Program-made: the position numbers and the translations under genes
The notes under the pieces: generated by a model
What the model was told of the DNA's origin: nothing
Databases searched by the model: none
The model's input: only the letters and a program-made list of their open reading frames with translations
NCBI GenBank assembly: GCA_903813345.2
Contig: CAIIXF020000006.1
Span: 32,498,710-32,558,709, forward strand
Direction of reading: 5' to 3'
DNA length: 60,000 bases
Source of the DNA: Owenia fusiformis
Lineage: Eukaryota > Annelida > Polychaeta > Sabellida > Oweniidae
Shown here: in pieces, positions 11,330 through 22,379 of the stretch
Layout of the letters: every line of letters begins with the position of its first letter
Position numbering within the stretch: position 1 is the first letter of the stretch

Positions 11330-12423
11330 GGGGGGGGGGGGGGGCAAAAGAAATTTTTTGTGGGCACTCTTTATGTCCAAATTACTCACAACTATGCCCA
11401 AGATGGTCAATTAATATGAAAACACCATTCATTAGGCATTTTGCAGGATATTTTGAAATAATTTGTGATTTTAAGCATTTTACTACCCCCAATTCAATTT
11501 TGAGTATATCTAATTTCAAGAATATTCCCTCATAACTTTTGTTGAAGCGCATTAATGGCCATGAAAAAAAATGTCAACCTTGCTCAAGTATCATTTGAGA
11601 GAGTCTGAAAGTATGACAGTGATGTGTTTAAGTAATATGGAGAGGAAAAATCCCAACCACCCTACCCTTTCTTCAACAGTGGGGTAGGGGTCAATATGAA
11701 AAAAATATTTTGTGAGTACATTATTATCCTACCTAAGATGGTCAATTAGTATGAAATTCACTATTTATTAGACATTTTGCAGGATGTTTGGAATTAATTT
11801 GTGATTTTAAGCATTTTACTACCCCCAATTCAATTTTGAGTATATCTAATTTGAAGAACATTCCCTCATAACTTTTGTTGTAGTGAATAAATGCCTCTGA
11901 AAAAATTCCACGACCTTGCTCAAGTATCACTAGGTAGAGCCAGAAAGTATGACAGCGATGTGTTGAATTAATATGGAGAGAAAAAATCCCAACAGCCCCA
12001 CCCCTTCCTCAACAGTGGGGTGGGTGGTCTATATGAAAAAATATTTTGTGAGTTCATTATTTATGAAAATTATTTTTTTATCCTGGTTAAGATGGTCAAT
12101 TAGTATGAAGTTCACTCTATATCAGACATTTTGCAGGATATTTTTAATTTATTTGTGATTTTAAGCATTTTACTAACCCCCAATTCAATGTCGTGTTTAC
12201 CTATTAACAAGAATATTTACTCATAGCTTATTTTGTATGACATTGATACCAATGGAAAAATTCAACAACATTGCTCATGTATCATTTTATAAATCCAGAA
12301 AGTATGGCAGTGATTTGTCAAATAATTGTGAAGAAAAATAATCACAAGAACCTCACCCCTTCTTCAACTGAGGGTAGGGGGTCATTTTAAAAAAATATTT
12401 TTGAAGTACATAATTTGTGCAAA
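11330..12423. repeat. ~340 bp tandem array, left part
   Basis: About three units begin near the G-rich block GGGGTAGGGGGTCAATATG and repeat at 333-353 bp. Shared landmarks are AGATGGTCAATTAGTATGAA, TTAGACATTTTGCAGGATAT and TACCCCCAATTCAATTTTGA. Landmark copies lie at 11404, 11737 and 12090. A paired CCCCACCCCTTC and GTGGGGTAGGGG motif sits at each unit junction. A run of about 16 G at 11330 may be an assembly weak point. Confidence 0.85.
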
Positions 12424-12593
12424 CTCCTTTTTATTTTATTTTTTGTTTAAAATGTATTTATTTTAAGAGGATTGCCCAGAAGCATTTCGCTTATCGAGGG
12501 GCTCTCCTCTCTTTAATATTTACATTATAATTAGAGATGTTGGAATATACTATAATAATTGAAGTTTAAATTAGTAAGTGTGTTTGACGATTA

Positions 12594-15500
12594 TCATGGA
12601 AAACGTCCAGTGTTTTTTATGTAGTTTTGACAAAGCATTAGGATATTTTGGTTTGATGTTGGGGTTAACAAGGGGCTACCATGAATGAGCAATTGAACCT
12701 TAGATGCAATAGATTTGAGGTTATGTCTGGTTTTAGGAGGGTATTGTTCAATTATTCTATCGATTCCTTCGAGTAGGATGACCCGTTGGTGTTCGTATAG
12801 GGGACATTTTAGGAAGTAGTGTGTTACGTCTTCCCTGTTTGAGGGACAATTGTCACAACTACCATCGGGTATGAGCTGGTACATCATGCGCTGATTGTTC
12901 AGGGCACTGAGTCCCATTCTTATTCTTGAGAGGTTTATGTGATGTTTTCCTTTTCCTTGTGAGAATAGCTTGTTTGGTTTGCTTAGAGAGGCTTTTTTGT
13001 AGTCAATTTTGAAACGACCAACAGAGTCTCTTGTTTTCAGCTCTTCTCCGAGAGAGTTCCACGTGGTAGTGACACTGTATAGGGTAGACCTTTTCACTTT
13101 TTCACTTCTACTTAACATTGTTTGCATGTTAAAATGGCGAGTGTTCAGACGACTTGGTCTTTTTGGGCTAACTTCGAGTAGATATTTGGGTAGATTTTCA
13201 TTCATTATTTTATATCCGAGTATCATTTTGTAATATTTTCGTCGCTCAGCAAGTTTGTCCCATCCAAGCTCTTTAAGAATTTCACCCGTGTCGGTTCTCA
13301 CGTAGGCCCTGGTGCATGCTAGTGCTGCTTGCCGTTGTATACCCTCGATGCGAAGACTTTGCTGGTTAGTACAGTTATCGTAGAGGATGCAGGCGTACTC
13401 AATGATCGGTCTGATGTAGGTTTTATAGTATGTTTCTTGAAGTTGCCTAGGGACGCGTCCGCTGAGTCTCCATAGGTTTCCTATTTGTCTTCTTGTTTTC
13501 TCACTCAGATTGTTTATGTGGTTTTCCCAATTTAGGTTTTCTTGAATGGTCAAGCCAAGGTGAGTGTGTGATGTTACCTTTTTTATTCTTTTGTCACCTA
13601 TGGATAAGGTTAAATTCAGATCGTTTGTTGTCACAGGTAATGACGTTATCACCATGTATTCTGTTTTAGTGGGGTTGTAATGCATTTTCCACTTTTGTGC
13701 CCATTCGTTTAGCATGTCTAGGTCTGCGTTGATTTTGTTGTTTTCTCATGCACATTTGCTCGATTTATGAATGTCATTATACTGGTGTCATCCGCAAACA
13801 AGTGGGGGTCACACTGTATTCCTTCGATGATGTCGTTTGTGTATATCAGAAAGAGGAGAGGGCCTAAGATAGAGCCCTGTGGTACTCCACAGTTTGTGCG
13901 TTGTGAGGTTGATTTTGTTCCTTCAATGACAACTTGTATCTCTCTTTTTTCTAGGTAACTTTGGAACCATTTAAGCAATTTTCCTTGAATGCCAAGTGAG
14001 CTGAGTTTGTAGAGCAGGCCTCTGTGCCAAATTCTGTCGAAGGCTTTGCTTGCATCTAGGAACACAATACAAGCTGCAGTCCTTTCTTCGAATCCTTGAT
14101 AAATTTTATGCAAGATATAAGTTAGTTGATTTACCGTCGAGTCTTCTTCTTTGAAACCAGAGTTTTTCCAAGTCAGCAGGTTGTTTTCCATGCAGAAGTT
14201 GTAGACTCGTTTGTGTATTAACCTTTCCATTATTTTCGCGACGTTTGATAGCAGGGATATTGGACGATAATTTTCTCTTTCGTGTTTGTCCTTTTTCTTA
14301 TACACTGGTGTGACATAAGCTTCCTTCCACATTTTAGGGAACGTCTCCGTGGTGAGAGATTTATTTAGGAGTTTGGCTATGCTTGGGGAAATTGAGTGTG
14401 CGGTTTTCCTCAGGAGTGTATTACTAATTCCGTCTTTTCCATTTGCTTTTGTGGTGTCTAAAATAAGTAATGTGTCTCTAACTTCTTCGACGTTGAATTC
14501 AATGTCTCCCATGACGTGTATGGGATCGGGGGGATTTTCTATCCAATCTGGGTTGTATTCTTCCATTCTTGATTGTTCAGCAAAGTAGGAACACAGGAGT
14601 TCTGCTTTATTTCTAGGTTCTGAAATCAGTCTGTTGCCAAGTCTGAGCGGTGGGATGGAGGGTTTCTTTTTATCACCATTGTACAGAGATCTCGTAATAC
14701 GCCAGCGTGATTTGTCCGATTTTGACATATTTTCGATCTGCTGGTTAGTTTTATCTTGGAAGTCCAGTTTTGCTTGCTTGATACTGATAATCGTATCATT
14801 CTTTGCTTTTGAGTAGGCCGTGTAGTCTCCTGTGATCTTGGTTCTTTTGAATTTGTTATAGAGCCGTTTTTTATTTCGTATGTTTTTCTTCACTTTACTA
14901 GTTATCCATGGTTTATCCTTGTTATTTACTGTGATCGTTTTGAAGGGTATGTATTTCTTGGCTAGTTCTAAGAATTTTCCAGACCAGGCTTTGCAACAAT
15001 CTTCTATGTCTGGGGTGTTTTCAACTAGTTCTTCTAGATTTGCAGAACTTATCGCCTCATTTAACAAATCGTAGTTTCCTTTGTTGTATAACCATATGTC
15101 CCTTTTAAAAGACGCTTGCTTTTTCATTGTTGAGAGCACGTGACAGTAGACAAGGGAGTGGTGAGATGTCCCTATTGGATCTTCGGTTCCTTGATCAATA
15201 ACATTTTCGGGCGAATCGGTGATTATAACATCTAGTTGGTTCTGGGAATTAGGAAGTATTTAGGTCGGTTCGTCTATTATTTGGTCAATACCCATCGCAT
15301 TTAGCAAGTCAACCAGGGTATGTTTTAGTTCACTATTTTCGTGAGGATCAGACCAGTTTTTGCATCTATCGTTTAAGTCTCCAAGTATGAATATGGATAT
15401 TGGATTTTGGTCTTTAATGCGCAGGATTGATTCTTGGAAAGATTCTATGAAGTTTTCACGTGTCACTCTTGTCTGGTTTGGAGGGCGGTAGCACACCCCT

Positions 15501-15862
15501 ATGAACGACGATGCGTGCATGTTGTGCTGAAGTTCGAGCCACATTAATTCAATGTGGTTGTTTTCCAATTCAAAACGTCTTTTGACAGGGAGGCCGTGCT
15601 TATAATAGACTCCTACTCCCCCGCCGATAGTTTCTCTTTCTTTGCTACTGAAATCGTAGCCATTGATTTCAATTGAATTTACGTCGTAACCTTGCTTGAG
15701 CCAGGTTTCCGTGATGCAGATAAAGTCAAACCCTTTACTAAGACATAACCTTGTTTCGATTTCGTCGATTTTGAAGTTTGCAGGTTCAAATGTGTTAGGG
15801 CCTCCTGTTTTTATACTTTGAATATTGATATGGCACAGTTTGATAACGTTGGGCGTTGACAT
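12594..15862 (-). pseudogene. LINE ORF2: endonuclease + reverse transcriptase, broken
   Basis: Translation starts at an ATG at 15862 (MSTPNVIKLCHINIQS). The APE-type endonuclease domain follows, with ITETW and LGDLND. An in-frame TAA near 15260-15265 interrupts it just after DEPT. The frame then continues through GTSHHSLVY, where this family normally has Ser-Asp-His, so the catalytic Asp is changed to His. The reverse transcriptase has NYRPISLL, DASKAFDRIWHRGLL, GVPQGSILGPLL and the catalytic FADD. At about 13720-13740 one base appears lost (or two gained). Reading resumes as MLNEWAQKWKMHYNP and ends with a Cys-His cluster (CDNCPSN, THYFLKC). It cannot make a full protein as it stands. Confidence 0.92.
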
Positions 15863-16085
15863 TTTAGAAAAAAAAACCAATATATGGGGAATATGTCCCC
15901 GATACGGGAATTTGTATGAATACGTGTGCGTTTTCCATATAATCAGCAAAAACAACTTACCTTTCATTTACACGCTAATCGTAAATACGGATCGGATGAG
16001 TACGAAAGTGTAATTGGTTAGAATTATGAGAATAGCCAGTTGTCCATGTCTTATCATTCAAATTTAAAAGCAAAACTAGATTAAA

Positions 16086-16910
16086 CTATTTATTGTCTTG
16101 TTGATCGGAATTAGTTGTTACTCCCAGTCGGGCGAGGTCTTCAAGATTTTTTATTTCTTTGGGTTTTGCGTCTTTTGTATTTGTAATGACTACGATTTCT
16201 CCATTACGTGTGAATGTTCCCTTGATTTTCCCGGCTTTTTTCAAATCCCGCATGCGTTTGAATAACAAGGCTCTTCTTTTGGTCAGGTCTTCGTTGAAGT
16301 AAACAATAGGGTCGTTTGGATCTCTTTTGAGGCCTTTCAGTTTCGATTTATTACAGAATACTTTTTGTTTCGCAGCTCTACTCGATGTTTTCACCAGAAG
16401 CAGGTCATTTCCGATTGGGTAGGCATTTGTAATTTCGGACGAATGCATTTCGACGTCAATCTTGTTTAGGAGTTTGAGTAGAATTTGCTTATTTTCTTCC
16501 TCTGATTTCGTAGGTTTTAGTCCCCTAACGGTAAACGTGTTCAGCTTGACGTTTTGTTCTAACTGATCGATTCTTTCGTCTAGGTCCCTTATTGTACTTT
16601 TTTGTTCAGAGACTGTTTTTTGGAGAGAAGATATTTCCATGCTGTGCAACTTTGCCTGTTCATCGAAGAGGGGCTTCATGATGCCTTGAAATATCTTTGC
16701 CATTTCAGGACTGACGAAAATCTTCAAAATCTGTTCTTCGAGTTTACTGTTTTCCATTTCTAATGCGATACGAGGAAGTGGTCGTCTAGGTTGTGGTTTA
16801 GGTCTAGGAGATTTTGATATGCTCACTGACCCGTCAGTTTCCGGACACCCTGTATCTTCTTGGCTGAGTTGGTTTAAAAAAGGTTTCTTATTCGGTTGAA
16901 TTGTCTCCTT
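16086..16910 (-). pseudogene. LINE ORF1, 5'-truncated nucleic-acid-binding protein
   Basis: The open frame runs from the insertion edge near 16910 to a stop at 16086 without a convincing ATG, so the start is missing. The upstream part contains CPETDGSVS and a basic Pro-rich stretch (SPRPKPQPRRPLPR). A heptad-like coiled coil follows around SLQKTVSEQKSTIRDLDERI. Next comes a domain starting NTFTVRGLK and a basic C-terminal part (KRRALLFKRMRDLKKAGKI). This order matches ORF1 proteins of many LINEs, which trimerise and bind RNA. A gap of about 220 bp separates it from ORF2. Confidence 0.8.
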
Positions 16911-16918
16911 CTCCTTTT

Positions 16919-18140
16919 CATCATGCCTAGTATGGTAAATTGATCTAAAATTCGCTATTTATTAGCATTTTGCATGATATTTTGAATTAATTTGTGATTT
17001 TAAGCCTTTTACTATCCCCCAATTCAATGTTGAGTTCACCTAATTTCAAAAGTATTTTCTCATAACTTTTTTTCGAGTGCATGGACGTCTGTGAATAAAT
17101 TCCACAATATTGCTCAAAAATCATTGGAGAAATCCTGAAAGTATGACAGAGATGTGTCTAATCAATAAGAAGAAAATTATAACAACCCCACCACTTCTTC
17201 AACATAGGGGAAGGGGGAAAATATGAAAAAATATTTTGTGAGATTATAATTTGTGCTCACTCTTTTTTAACATGACTAAAATGGTTGATTAACATACAAT
17301 TGACTATTTATTAGACATTTTGCAGGTTATTTGGAATCTATTTGTGATTTTAAGCTTTTTTCTAATCTCCCATCCCATCTTTAGTACAATCTTATTCCAA
17401 GAAATTCCCTCATCGTTTTTGTATTGTATTGATATAAATGAAAGAATTCCACAACATTGCTAAAGTAGCATTTGATAGATTAAGAAAGTATGGCATTGAT
17501 GTGTCCAATTTGTCCAGAAAAAAAACAAGAACCCCACCACTTCTCCAACATGGGGTAGGGGGTCAATATGAAAAATATATTTAGTAAATACAATATTTGT
17601 GCAAACTCTCTTTTACCATGCCTTAGATGGTCCAGTGATATTGACATTTGCTATTTATTAGGTATTTTCAAGATATTAATATGTGATTTTAAGCCTTTTA
17701 CTGCCCCCCACTCCAATTCAATGTTGAATATATTTAGTTTCAGGAGTTTTCTCTCATTAGTTTTTATTGTAGTGCATCAAACCCAATGAGGGTGGGGGTC
17801 AATGTGAAAAATATATTCAGCGGGTAAATTATTTGTGTAAATTCTTCTTTATCAAGCCTAAGATGGTCAATTTATATGAAGCTCATTGATTATAAGGCAT
17901 TTTGCAGGATATTTAGAATTTATTTATGATATTAATCCTTTTGCCCCCCTCCAAATTCAATGTTGAGTTTATCTGATTTTCAAGTGTAATTCTCTCATCA
18001 CTTTTCCTGTAGTTCAGGGAAGCCAATGAAAAAGTTCTCAAATTAAACTACTGGAATATCATTTACTAGATCCCAAAATTATGGCAGTAATGTAACTAAA
18101 TAAATTGGATAAAGATCACTCCATCCCCTTCAACCTCTTT
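16919..18140. repeat. ~340 bp tandem array, right part
   Basis: The same units resume immediately after the LINE (CATGCCTAGTATGG). TTTTGCAGG-type landmarks lie near 16970, 17320, 17670 and 17905. Spacing is about 350 bp, except the last, which is about 110 bp shorter. Units are more diverged than those on the left and fade out near 18140. Confidence 0.8.
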
Positions 18141-19131
18141 TGGAGGGGATTTAATATTGATTCATACAATAAATATATTATCCTTATTATTGCATCAACC
18201 ATAAGATTTACTATTATTAAGTATAAGATTCTATTATTAAGTATAAGATTTACTATCATTAAGTATGTCTATTAACATTTTGTTCATATAAAAACTGATC
18301 CTTGTAAGGGGAAGGAGAAATGTACAAAAACATGATTTTTGGCTCACACAGTGAGCATATGGGATTCGACTATTTACCATTTATAGACCATGATCTTCCA
18401 AGGTATTTTATACTCATTGATATGTTATCCTACACGATGGCCAATCATGATATCAGTCTATCTTATGGTGGATTTAAACAATTGATTCATCCTTTTGGCA
18501 ATTAAATAATATGGTAATAGTATTTTTATGGTAATTATGGTAAAAACAACAACCTCAAAAGGCCATGTAATGCTACATATTAAGATAAAGCCACAAGCAC
18601 ACTGTTTTACTATTTAAGGCCACGAGAGGAACTGTACATGCATAATTTAAGGTACATTTATGGCAAATTGCAAATTTCCAGGGTACCAACATGCAGTGTG
18701 CTGTTTATTTTTCATATTAATAGATATTAGTTCTTTCAAATTTGCTAGAATTGATAAACTCGCTAACTCGAAACGATAAAATTCTGAGACAAAAAGTGAC
18801 TGAGAAACTTGCTCAGGTGAATTTTTCATTTGAAATCAAGACATACATGAAATATTAATGGCTTAATTTCTGCAGTGATTTTAACAAAAAAAGATGAAGA
18901 TCCTGGACTACCCCCCCCCCATCTTGCTTCTTAGCTGAGTGTGAAAATAATTTGCACTTATAGAGTGATATAAGAGCTCTCTTATTGATTTTAGAATTAT
19001 GACAAAATATCTTCAAAATCCAATTTACCAACATTAAGCATCACTGGACATTAAGTGATTAAAATATTGAATTTGCAAGGAAATATTAATAAAAAACATT
19101 GAAAACAATTTTTCATTATATTTGCTGATTG
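18141..19131. other. AT-rich interior of the 10 kb element, no gene seen
   Basis: Open frames here are short and lack any recognisable motif. A 26-odd base direct duplication, TTCTATTATTAAGTATAAGA, lies at 18200-18260. There is a run of C at about 18911. Confidence 0.45.
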
Positions 19132-19138
19132 GGTAACA

Positions 19139-19320
19139 GGACAACTCATCCCTAAGACAACTCATCCCAAGACAACTCATCCCCAAGACATCTCATCCCA
19201 AGACAACTCATCCCAAGACATCTCATCCCAAGACATCTCATCCCAAGACAACTCATCCCAAGACATCTCATCCCAAGACATCTCATCCCAAGACAACTCA
19301 TCCCAAAGACAACTCTCCCC
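19139..19320. repeat. 15 bp minisatellite, left subterminal array
   Basis: About 11-12 units of TCCCAAGACAACTCA, with a common variant containing CATCTCA. Reading frames across it give WDELS-type repeats that are artefacts of the period. Confidence 0.9.
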
Positions 19321-19954
19321 GACTTGAAATATAACATAATTTATACAATTAATTTCAACTTTTGAAAGAATATTTGAAACATATTTAGAGATTTTAGCAG
19401 TTAGCACACTGTGTTTGGCCATAAAATATGTTTTGTATTTTGTAGTTAGTATAGCCTAGTTTTAGTTAATTTTTGTTAATTGATTGGGATAAAGATAAAC
19501 ATGTTCAAATTAATTTATACGTTGATTATTAAATCAAAGATCATCAAGGGTGTCAGATTAGGATTAATTCAATAAGAATGTATTATCCGGGGTATTATCA
19601 GTATAATTCTCCCAGATTAATTCAGTCTTTGTTTTAAAATATTTTGTTTAATTTCAATATGTCATATTTGGCTTATTCTTAAATAATTTTAAACTTTCAG
19701 AATCATGATGATTGAATTTGGAAATTATGTCTTCAATTCTATATTCTCAAATATATTGAGAATTTGAGAATAACCCAGAATTTATAAAAATACCGATACG
19801 TAAAAGTAGAAAACTTTCAAGTGCCTTTTCAAAATGCTAAAAATTATCAATATTAAGATTGAGTGTGTAATCAAATATCACTTTGTAATTGTAAAAATGA
19901 AAAGGGATATATATAATATAGAGGACAAATTAAATAATTTATCAATTATACTAG

Positions 19955-20120
19955 TGGGATGAGTTGTCTTGGGATGAGATGTCTTGGGATGAGTTGCCTT
20001 GGGATGAGATGTCTTGGGATGAGATGTCTTGGGATGAGTTGTCTTAGGGATGACTTGTCTTGGGATGAGTTGTCTTAGGGATGACTTGTCTTGGGATGAG
20101 TTGTCTTGGGATGAGTTGTC
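19955..20120. repeat. 15 bp minisatellite, right subterminal array (inverted)
   Basis: Units of TGAGTTGTCTTGGGA, the complement of the left array, with GATGT and GCCTT variants and a few units expanded by one base. Confidence 0.9.
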
Positions 20121-20706
20121 TAGAAACCGCTGATTGTATAACTTATTTAATGGTGGCATATGCTGAACTGTCCTCAAAATATTTTTTTGCTTTGCCCCCC
20201 TGCTCCCCCTGGGGGTGGGGGTAAAACATAATTTTATGGGACGAAAAGTGACCCATGAACTTGCTTGGGTGCATTTTGTCATTTGAAACAACCAATATAT
20301 TCATAAAATCAAAATGGTTTCATTTCTGCAGAGATTCGAACAAAAAATAACGAAGAGCCTAGACTACTTATCAAATATCATACAAGTTTGTAAAACCAAA
20401 GATTATACTATTATATTTCATTATGTAGTAACATTTTTTGGATAAGATGCAGGGATGCGTAGGATGCAAATGGATTTTGACAGACACAAAAATACTTCCT
20501 GGTTTGGAATCTATGCCTCTACACTTCATGATTGAATTATGACCCTAATAAGTGGCCTATACATCAATGCAGTGCTGAATATAGGTCAACAATATACTAG
20601 TGTGCATATAAATGTAATAATTGAAGCAGAATACTCATTTTGAAAAATCAGATGAATTATTTTTTTCCCATGGGGAGATCCCAATGGAGGGTGTATAAGG
20701 TCCTTT

Positions 20707-21230
20707 GCGAGCGGCGATTATGACGTAGCGGGCAGATATACTATATCTGCCCGCTCGGAGCGGGACGTAAAGCTTTATCCCATGGTTGCAAGGATATAGA
20801 TCGAATATCACATGAAGATATATTTTATATGTGGATCAAGATATCATAGTTTAGCAAACAATTTACAAACCATCGAATATCACTTTTAAACTATCGATAT
20901 TCGATGGTTTGAAAAGTGATATTCGATGGTTTCGAATTTTTTCAAAAAAATTCTTTTTACATTTTTAAAAAAATTATTTCAAAAATATTTTAAAAAAAAT
21001 CAACATTTTTCGCTGATGATGATTTCCCATGGGATAAACGGACAATCCTATGGTTTTTCAAAAATATCAATTATATCCACTCATGGATACAAATATCTTC
21101 GATACTCATTCGCTGCGCTCACTCATGAAGATATCAATATCCACTCATGGATATAAATAATATTTTTTCAAAACCATAGGATATTCCTATAACATCTGCC
21201 CGCTGATGAAGGTTTATGTACCTGTTACAT
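20707..21230. repeat. Hairpin-module family, copy B, right half
   Basis: It resumes with GCGAGCGGCGATTATGACG exactly where copy A continues at 529. It includes the 25-base CGGGCAGATATA palindrome and the hairpin at about 21045-21185. Confidence 0.8.
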
Positions 21231-22155
21231 GTACAAGTACTTCGCTCACTCGTGTTGATACACTGTGGCTAGTCGATCTATGTGGATGCAGTCAGGCACA
21301 TGTAATGTTTCGTGAGTACCCGCCTCTGTACTTTTCAATCGAAGAATTTTGCTCTTCTGTTTAAATAATCTATATTTACTCATCCGTGTATATCATACTT
21401 CATTGATTTACAAAACCAAAGCTACGCTATAAACACACATTCTCTGATATTTTTACGGAGAAAAGATAACTCAAACGAGTTCACTCGACCAGTTTTATCA
21501 TCTCGCTCACAGCTGTGAGAAGGCTGTATAATTTGCTATAGGTTTACCTTGCAATGGGGAATAAAAAACTCAAGTAATATAATTATTTCACATATACACA
21601 AATATGTCTGTGTGAAGTAAAATACAAATACAATGCGTTCTATAATATTTTTGTGGTTATGGTTTGAAATATCCGCTTTAAAAAAGCAATTTAATTATGA
21701 TGTATCATGTGGATTAGTAGACGTTCTGATTGGATTCATTGAACAAACTGGCTAGGTTTCAATTGAATCATTTTGAATGTGTGTATTTTTAGTATTTTAA
21801 TCCATAGTGTCAAAAAACAATAATAATGCTATATTGGTAATTGGAAAGATTCCACTTACCACGATTTCAAAAAATTGTAAATAGATAATATTATTCTTGA
21901 ATTATGGTCATTTGTTTCAAGGAATCTGGAGGCTCGTTCAGCTGAGCTGACAAAATCATCAAGATTTACGGATGGTCCATCTGTTGGCTGCTCATTGTCA
22001 CTTTCAAGGAATGTTTATGGCTCTGAAACTTGTAGCCTTGCCCAAGTCGGTATTTATTTACTTATCTGATCTTGAATTATTACAACCTCAAACAATCCAA
22101 TGCATCATCGCTGATATTATGCTAAGTTATTCAGCGGTTCCGAGATTCCCATAAT
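21231..22155. other. No gene seen; 22025-22155 is a dispersed fragment
   Basis: 21231-22020 shows no motif. 22025-22155 contains AGCCTTGCCCAAGTCGG and GATCTTGAATTATTAC. Both recur at 27035-27090, and related forms occur at 49890-49910 and 51225-51360, so this is a small dispersed repeat. Confidence 0.45.
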
Positions 22156-22379
22156 AGAGAGGTTTCGCAAAACGAATTAGCTAAAACGTATCCGCATCCG
22201 TATCTCGTTACGGTTTACAATAACCAATTCATCAAATTATACCTTTGGGAATATTTAAGGGTTTGAAAATGCCAGTTGAATATCTCACCATCATAATACC
22301 CTATATCCCCCTTGGGGTCTACATAGAATCAACTGATAAACCAACAACATAATACCCTAAACCGGCCATTTGTTTCTTA

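Larger units (their letters stand above)
12424..16918 (-). mobile_element. Near-full-length LINE (CR1/Jockey-like), inserted in the tandem array
   Basis: This minus-strand non-LTR retrotransposon has ORF1, then ORF2 with endonuclease, reverse transcriptase and a C-terminal Cys-rich region. It ends with a short 3' tail rich in AAATAAAA. CTCCTTTT occurs at both edges (12424-12431 and 16911-16918) and looks like an 8 bp target duplication. The flanks are consecutive pieces of one tandem unit. The 5' end cuts ORF1, so the copy is 5'-truncated. It is dead: one in-frame stop in the endonuclease, a frameshift after the RT core and a changed endonuclease motif. Clade placement is by general RT resemblance only. 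Confidence 0.92.
19132..20128. mobile_element. 997 bp element with inverted 15 bp minisatellite ends
   Basis: A perfect 8 bp target duplication, GCTGATTG, flanks it (19124-19131 and 20129-20136). The ends are inverted: GGTAACAGGACAACTCATCC on the left and, read inward, GGTTTCTAGACAACTCATCC on the right. Each end runs into a tandem array of a 15 bp unit (TCCCAAGACAACTCA) in opposite orientation, at 19139-19320 and 19955-20120. The middle is AT-rich with no coding. An 8 bp duplication is usual for hAT, P and some Mutator-like elements. No transposase is present to decide. Confidence 0.88.
10697..20706. mobile_element. 10 kb insertion with AAAGGA ends, no transposase
   Basis: The left end reads AAAGGAAGAGGTGCGATT and the right end, read inward, AAAGGACCTTATACACC. 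A 794 bp relative at 28365-29158 has the same ends. It matches 10697-11150 and 20362-20706 joined directly, so it lacks the internal 9.2 kb. The host site is hairpin copy B, and copy A at 505-560 shows the site without the insertion. No target duplication is evident. The interior holds a ~340 bp tandem array, a LINE inserted in that array and a 997 bp minisatellite-ended element. No mobilising protein was found, and the class is unknown. Confidence 0.7.

Noticed and set aside
16840-16862. Sequence TTTCCGGACACCCTGTAT resembling the mariner end at 48321 and 49249
   Set aside because: It lies in the open frame of LINE ORF1 (coding TGCPET), has no partner end and no TA-flanked element around it, so it is a coincidence of sequence.
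19152-20291. Repetitive proteins with WDELS or SHPK units
   Set aside because: A period of 15 bp keeps all frames open. They sit in the subterminal arrays of the 997 bp element.
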